Below, piece after piece: positions 53,956 through 64,000 of a stretch of DNA of 64,000 bases; position 1 is the stretch's first letter; every line of letters begins with the position of its first letter. The notes under the pieces were generated by a model. The model was not told where the DNA came from and made no database searches. It saw only the letters and a list, made by a program, of their open reading frames with translations. This DNA comes from Streptomyces sennicomposti. Lineage in GTDB: Bacteria; Actinomycetota; Actinomycetes; Streptomycetales; Streptomycetaceae. The translations under genes were made by a program, and so were the position numbers. The DNA lies in NCBI RefSeq assembly GCF_019890635.1, contig NZ_JAIOAB010000001.1:209480-273479 (forward strand), in the 5' to 3' direction.

Positions 53956-54295
53956 GGCCCGCCCTCCTCGCCCCGGCTTGGGGCCGCCCCTGTCCGCAGG
54001 AACCGGGGAGGCACCGGCGGGTGCCGCCCCAGGGGACGACTCCCGTGAGCCGTCCGTCCTTGTGCCGGTCATCGTAGCCGCACCCCGCCCGTCGCCACAC
54101 CCTGTCACCGCGATGTCACTGTGCACGTAGCGGAAACGGAGCGGGAGACGAGAAGGTTCCCCGATTCCCGCACTTCTACACGGCTCCGGGCGCCCGGAGT
54201 CGATGACTCCGCCCGCGTCCCGAAGCCTGCCGCCCCGGCACTTACGCCACTTCCTCCCCTGCCCCGTGTTCCCCGGATCACTCCCGTTCCGTACG
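53956..54295. other. osaA-osaB intergenic region
   Basis: 340 bp. Part of it (53956-54126) is open in the osaB frame and includes an alternative ATG at 54069, but the encoded Ser/Pro/Gly sequence does not look like protein. No clear terminator for osaA. A T/A-richer spot near 54100-54180 may hold an osaB promoter; nothing convincing in consensus terms. Confidence 0.4.
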
Positions 54296-59863
<5,568 letters not shown>

Positions 59864-60259
59864 TGTGTCCCTCCCGCAGGGGTCGACCTTCACTGCTGTG
59901 CTGACGGCACTACGGCTAGTAGTACCTACTGATCGGCGTATCAGTTACCGCCGCGTACGTCTGCCCGATGCGACCAGGCCACACGAAAGGGCTGCCTACC
60001 CGCAAGCGGAGAACGCACCCCGCCCGACCGAACCGACACCATGAGCCTGCCCAGTGTTTCACCCCCACCGAACCAGGCCATAACAGTTCGGCAGCTTCGC
60101 ACACCGTCCGCACACCCTCCGGGCGAAATCACCGATGACCGGCATCCGCACGGGCGGCGAAGGTAAGTAACCTTGCATGCGGCTGTCCAGCCGCGCCGGT
60201 CCGGCCGGCCATGGGCGGTGGCACGGAAACGAGCGGGCATCGGAGGGCGGCCGCACACA
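59864..60259. other. divergent osaA / osaC control region
   Basis: 396 bp. The AT-richer core is about 59910-59945 and includes TGATCGGCGTATCA, a weak dyad. For osaC the nearest AT-rich spot is GGTAAGTAACCTTGCAT at 60162-60178. I looked for a sigma-B type GTTT-N15-GGGTAC pair on both strands and found none I would defend. No small gene seen. Confidence 0.45.
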
Positions 60260-63018
60260 ATGACCACCGGAGTGATCCCCGGGGAACAGCCCCCGGAGCC
60301 GCGGCCGCAGGGCGCGCAGCTGCCGGAGCAGCGCGGCGAGCCGCGCGGCCCCGAGGACCCGCCTGTCGACAACCGGACGAGGAGTTCTGTGATCACCGCG
60401 CGCGCGGCCGCCAGTTTCGAGCCCCTGGGACGATCGGTCGCGACCGCCCGCTCCTTCGTCCGCGACACCCTCCAGGGGTGGGGCTTCGGCGACATCGTCG
60501 ACGACGCCGTGGTCCTCACCAGTGAACTGGTCACCAACGCCGTCGTCCACGCCGGCACCGCCGCCGACGTGCTGTGCCTGCGCAGTGACGAAGGGGTACG
60601 GATCGAGGTCTGCGACCGCTACCCCGAACGTGAGATCCCCCTCCAGGGCGCCGCCGTCGACATGGGCAGCCCCGACCGCGAGGGCGGCCGCGGCCTGCAG
60701 TTGTGCGCCGCCCTGGCCGGCCGCTGGGGCGTCGAGTACACGCCCACCCACAAGATGGTCTGGTTCCAACTCGACCTGCCCGCACGCCCGGTCGGCACCC
60801 GCGCCGCCGGCCCCGCGCTGCCCGCCGAACTCCTCCCGCTCGCCGACGGCCGGGTCCGCGTCGCCGTCGTCCAGATCGACCGCGGCGGCACCATCACCGC
60901 CTGGAACGAGGACGCCGAGGAACTCTTCGGCTACGCACCGGAACTGGTCGTCGGCAAGCCGCTCACCGATCTCGCGGCCTGGCCGCACACCCCCGGCACC
61001 GGCACCGGCATCGCCGAGGCCCTCCGACTCTCCCGCTGGGAGGGCAGCTACGGCATCCGCGGCGCCCACGGCCGCGTCATCCCCGTCTACGCCTCCCATC
61101 TGCGCGTCCGCGACACCGGCGGCGAACCCTCCACCGTCTGCCTGCTCGTGCGCGACCACGAACGCGCCGTCCTGCAGACCCCGTTGCGCGTCCCGGCCAG
61201 CGGGGACACGGGCGCCGGAGCCGACGGCTCCGCCACCGACCCGTTCGAGGTCTTCATCGGCTCCCCGGCCCCCGACGACCTCGACGGCCTCCTCCAGCGC
61301 ACCGTGGAACGCGCCCGCGACATGCTCGACGGCGACGCCGCCTTCCTGCTGCTGGCCACCGACGACGAGACCGAACTGGAGGTCCGCGCCTCCACCGGCC
61401 TGCCCTCCGCCCGCCAGCGCTTCGCCCGCGTCCCCGTCGAGGCCGGCCCCGGCCGCTACGGCTCGGCCCGCATGCCCGCCGTCCACGACGACCTCAGCGC
61501 CACCCCCGCAGCCGTCCCGCTGCTCGGCGGCACCGGCATGCGCTCGGTCGTCACGGTCCCGCTGAAGGTCGAGGGCCGCCTCACCGGCTCACTCGGCGTC
61601 GCCGCCGAAGCCCCCGGCCGGTACTCCAACGAGGAGGCGCTGCGCCTCCAGTTCGCCGCCGACCGCATCGCCCTGGCCGTCGAATCGGCCCGCCTCGGCG
61701 AGCTGGAGCGGCTGCGCCGCGGCTCCCTCAGCTTCCTCGTCGAGGCCTCCGACCTGCTGGCCGGCACCCTGGACCGCGACCAGACCCTCGCCCTGATGGC
61801 GCAGATGACGGTCCCCACCCTCGCCACCTGGTGCGCCGTCTACACCATCGCCGACCAGGCCTCCGAGCCCTACCTCTCCTACGTCCTGCACGAGGACGAG
61901 GAACTCATCGACGGCATCAAGTCCCTGCTGTCGAAGATCGCCCCGCCCGACCCGGTGCCGACCCCCGGAGCCCGCGTCTGGTCCGCCCCCGGCGAGGCCG
62001 CCCACCAGGCCGCCCTGCGCAGCTCCATGCGCAGCCTCAGCCTCGGCGACTCCCACCACCGCATCGGCAGCACCATCGGCCCCACCCTCGCCACCGCCGC
62101 CGCGGTCGGCGGAGAGACCGTCGTCCTGCCCCTGGTCGCCCGCAACCGCGTCATCGGCATGCTCACCCTCGGCAAGCCCACCGACGACCACTTCCGCCAG
62201 GAGATCCTGGAACTCGCCGAGGACCTCAGCCGCCGCGCCGCGCTCGCCCTGGACAACGCCCGCCTGTACTCGGAGCGCACGGCCATCAGCCAGTCCCTCC
62301 AGCGCAGCCTGCTCCCGCCCGGCCTGCCGCAGATCGACGGCGTCGAGGTCGACGTCATCTACCGCGCGGCCGGCGAGGGCAACGAGGTCGGCGGCGACTT
62401 CTACGACCTCTTCCCGATCCGCGACGGCGCGTACGGCTTCGCCATCGGCGACGTCTGCGGCACCGGCCCGGAGGCCGCGGCCGTCACGGGCCTGGCCCGG
62501 CACGCGCTGCGCCTCCTGGCCCGCGAGGGCTACGGCGGCCCGGCCGTGCTGGAACGCCTCAACTCCGCCATCCTGGACGAGGGGGCCCGCAGCCGCTTCC
62601 TCACCCTCCTCTACGGCGAGCTGTGGCCGCAGGAGGACGGCAGCGCCCATCTGAAGGTGGTCTGCGCCGGCCATCCGCTGCCGCTGCGCCTGCGCCAGGA
62701 CGGCTCGGTGGAACCGGCCGCCGAACCGCAGCCGCTCCTCGGCGTCATGGAGGACCTGGAGCTGTACGAGCAGTCGGTGGTCTCCTGGAGCCGGGCGACG
62801 TCCTGCTGTGCGTCACGGACGGCGTCACCGAGCGCCGCGAGGGCACGCGGATGTTGGGCGACGACGGCCTCGCCGACGTCCTCACCACGTGCACGGGGCT
62901 GACGGCCGGCGCGGTCGCGGCCCGCATCATGCGCGCGGTGGAGCGTTTCGCCTCGGACGCGCCGTCCGACGACATGGCGATCCTCGCGATGCGCGTGCCG
63001 GAACTCCCGAGGGACTGA
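60260..63018 (+). pseudogene. osaC: osaC homologue with frameshift in the phosphatase domain
   Basis: Multidomain regulator: RsbW-like HATPase (about 45-175), PAS (about 190-300), two GAF-like domains (about 340-690) and a SpoIIE/RsbU-type PP2C domain. In S. coelicolor OsaC acts on sigma-B after osmotic stress. Here the frame is lost near 62783: read straight from ATG 60260, the protein stops at 62902 (880 aa) with a nonsense tail after ELYEQSVV, while the correct continuation LEPGDVLLCVTDGVTERRE..SDDMAILAMRVPELPRD runs in the neighbouring frame to 63018. Two surplus or one missing base near 62783-62784 would explain it. Both C-terminal metal-binding Asp motifs of PP2C are cut off. Real mutation or sequence error cannot be told apart here. 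Confidence 0.85.
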
Positions 63019-63056
63019 GCCCTGCGGCGACTTCGGAGTACGAGCTTCGGGATACG

Positions 63057-63089
63057 AAAAAGGCCCCGCCCGGAAGGGCGAGGCCTTTT
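63057..63089. terminator. bidirectional intrinsic terminator between osaC and tRNA-Thr
   Basis: AAAAGGCC (63058-63065) pairs with GGCCTTTT (63082-63089), and inside CGCCC (63067-63071) with GGGCG (63076-63080), loop GGAA. A-rich on the left and T-rich on the right, so it can stop transcripts from both sides. Confidence 0.88.
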
Positions 63090-63097
63090 CTCTTCGG

Positions 63098-63170
63098 AGC
63101 CCCCAAACGGAATCGAACCGTTGACCTTCTCCTTACCATGGAGACGCTCTGCCGACTGAGCTATAGGGGC
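63098..63170 (-). tRNA. tRNA-Thr (anticodon GGT)
   Basis: 73 nt. On the minus strand, acceptor 5' GCCCCTA pairs with TGGGGGC (one G-U), D-arm GCTC..GAGC, anticodon stem TCTCC/GGAGA with loop ATGGTAA (anticodon GGT, reads ACC/ACT), T-arm with GGTTCGATTCC. The 3' CCA is not encoded. Converges with osaC. Confidence 0.97.
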
Positions 63171-63212
63171 CGGTCGCCTTTTTCGAGGTTTCCCTCGCGG
63201 CAACGGAATAGA

Positions 63213-63908
63213 TCATACCCCGAATCCGGCCGTGCTCCCAACCACGATCGGTCCGCCCAGCGCGTTGCACGCCGACACGATCCGCTGCATCTCCCGCCGC
63301 GTCAGCGAGGCGTCCACGGGCAGCGCGAGCGTCTCCTCGGCGGCCCGCTCGGTCTCCGGCAGCGACAGATACCGGCGGAACGCGGGCAGTCGGTGCACCG
63401 GCGTCTTGACCGGCACCCGGCAGTCGACTCCCCTGGCCCGTACGGCGCGTGCGAAGGCGTCCCGGTCCGGCCGCCCGTTGCCCGGCACCCGCACCACGTA
63501 CTGCTGGTAGGTGTGCCCGGCGCCGGCCTCGGGCGTGCGCACTCCGCGCAGCTTCGCGTCCAGATAGGCGGCCCGCTCCCGGCGCTGCGCCGTCTCGTCG
63601 TACGGCGCGTCAGACTCCCTGTGCTCCAGCACCAGCAGCCCGTGCCGCCGCCCCACCTCGCCCAGCCGCCGGGCGTCGGCCGGCCGCCCGAAGCGGTGGA
63701 CGACAACGACGGCCGCCGTCCGGGGAGTGACGGCCGCTTCGACCGCGGTGGCGTCGAGACAGTAGGTCACCGGGTCTATGTCGGCGAAGACCGGCTGCGC
63801 CCCGGCCTGTATCACCGCTTCGGCGACCTCCACATTGCCGAACGCCGGTACGACGACCTCGTCACCGGCACCGACGCCGGCGGCCCTGAGCAGTGCGGTA
63901 GCCCTCAT
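63213..63908 (-). CDS. shortened DegT/DnrJ/EryC1-type protein lacking the PLP-lysine region
   Basis: 231 aa from the ATG at 63908. RAAGVGAGDEVVVPAFGNVEVAEAVIQAGAQPVFADID is the DegT N-terminal PLP-fold segment, and GHTYQQYVVRVP to the end is the C-terminal segment. Between them, after GLLVLEHRESDAPYDE, roughly 95 residues are missing compared with the family, including the catalytic Lys and the SF..K.. stretch. So it cannot be a normal aminotransferase; it may be a dehydratase-like, regulatory or decaying member. Family-like residues (SHCATSICAMRATALL) continue upstream in frame to a TTG at 63956, which lies in the T-tract of the next terminator. Confidence 0.75.
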   Translation of the reverse strand: MRATALLRAAGVGAGDEVVVPAFGNVEVAEAVIQAGAQPVFADIDPVTYCLDATAVEAAVTPRTAAVVVVHRFGRPADARRLGEVGRRHGLLVLEHRESDAPYDETAQRRERAAYLDAKLRGVRTPEAGAGHTYQQYVVRVPGNGRPDRDAFARAVRARGVDCRVPVKTPVHRLPAFRRYLSLPETERAAEETLALPVDASLTRREMQRIVSACNALGGPIVVGSTAGFGV

Positions 63909-63952
63909 GGCGCAGATGCTCGTAGCGCAATGTGAACGGCGCGTGACGGCAA

Positions 63953-63996
63953 ACAAAAAAGGGTTGGACCCGGAACCGAAGTTCGGGGTCCAACCC
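63953..63996 (-). terminator. strong intrinsic terminator for a gene right of the window
   Basis: An 11-bp outer stem GGGTTGGACCC (63961-63971) with 63986-63996, inner GAAC/GTTC closed by CGAA, and on the minus strand a run of six T. It would stop leftward transcription from beyond the window 45 nt before the DegT-type ATG. Confidence 0.9.
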
Positions 63997-64000
63997 TTTG

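Noticed and set aside
59985..60010. GGGTAG (minus strand) as a sigma-B type -10 in the osa control region
   Set aside because: No GTTT-type -35 at 14-16 bp spacing was found.
62775..62795. Programmed frameshifting in osaC
   Set aside because: The site has no slippery heptamer and no obvious downstream pseudoknot; mutation or sequence error is simpler.

Overview
This 64 kb window is chromosomal DNA from a Streptomyces species. The evidence is the very high GC content with strong third-position GC bias, frequent GTG starts, no TTA codon noticed in the assigned genes (read by eye), and gene content and order matching the conserved core around recA in S. coelicolor (rshA-dapF-miaA-miaB-gluRK-gluABCD-recX-recA-lhr-clgR-pgsA-rimO-ftsK-osaBAC). 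The S. coelicolor comparison is from memory; no alignment was run. There is no prophage, transposase, CRISPR array or rRNA. One tRNA, tRNA-Thr(GGT), is present.

Layout. 1-3.2 kb: the edge of an NRPS-independent (NIS) siderophore locus, an IucA/IucC synthetase cut by the window and a diaminobutyrate-type aminotransferase. 3.7-8.6 kb: a secreted trypsin-like lipoprotein, hflX and an M1 metallopeptidase. 8.7-17.4 kb: rshA, dapF, a membrane protein, miaA, two small proteins (one of the MT0933 antitoxin family), a LigB-like dioxygenase homologue and miaB. 17.7-20.4 kb: a GT87-type glycosyltransferase, a MazG-like hydrolase and an orphan TAXI solute-binding protein. 20.4-26.5 kb: the GluK/GluR two-component system divergent from the gluABCD glutamate importer. 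26.6-30 kb: a flavin monooxygenase, then a cysteine dioxygenase-rhodanese operon preceded by a Cys-ending leader peptide. 30.4-32.7 kb: recX-recA with an SOS box. 32.8-38.3 kb: membrane proteins, DUF3046, a prenyltransferase-fold protein, and an AraC regulator overlapping azlCD. 38.5-44.7 kb: lhr helicase and a Nei/Fpg glycosylase. 44.7-52.8 kb: clgR, cinA-C, pgsA, rimO, a RodZ-like protein and ftsK. 53.3-63.0 kb: the osmoadaptation genes osaB, osaA (a giant poly-HAMP hybrid kinase) and osaC, which is frameshifted here. 63.1-64 kb: the tRNA, a shortened DegT-family protein and a strong terminator.

How the genes work together. DNA repair genes (recA, recX, lhr, nei) sit together and recA has a LexA-type operator in its promoter. 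GluK/GluR and GluABCD form a sense-and-import unit for glutamate, possibly with the TAXI protein as a periplasmic receptor. The dioxygenase and rhodanese are translationally coupled, and the leader peptide suggests cysteine-responsive control. pgsA, the CinA-like gene and rimO form one overlapping leftward operon. Short tandem repeats with units of 15-33 nt recur between and inside genes and are the main unusual feature of the sequence.
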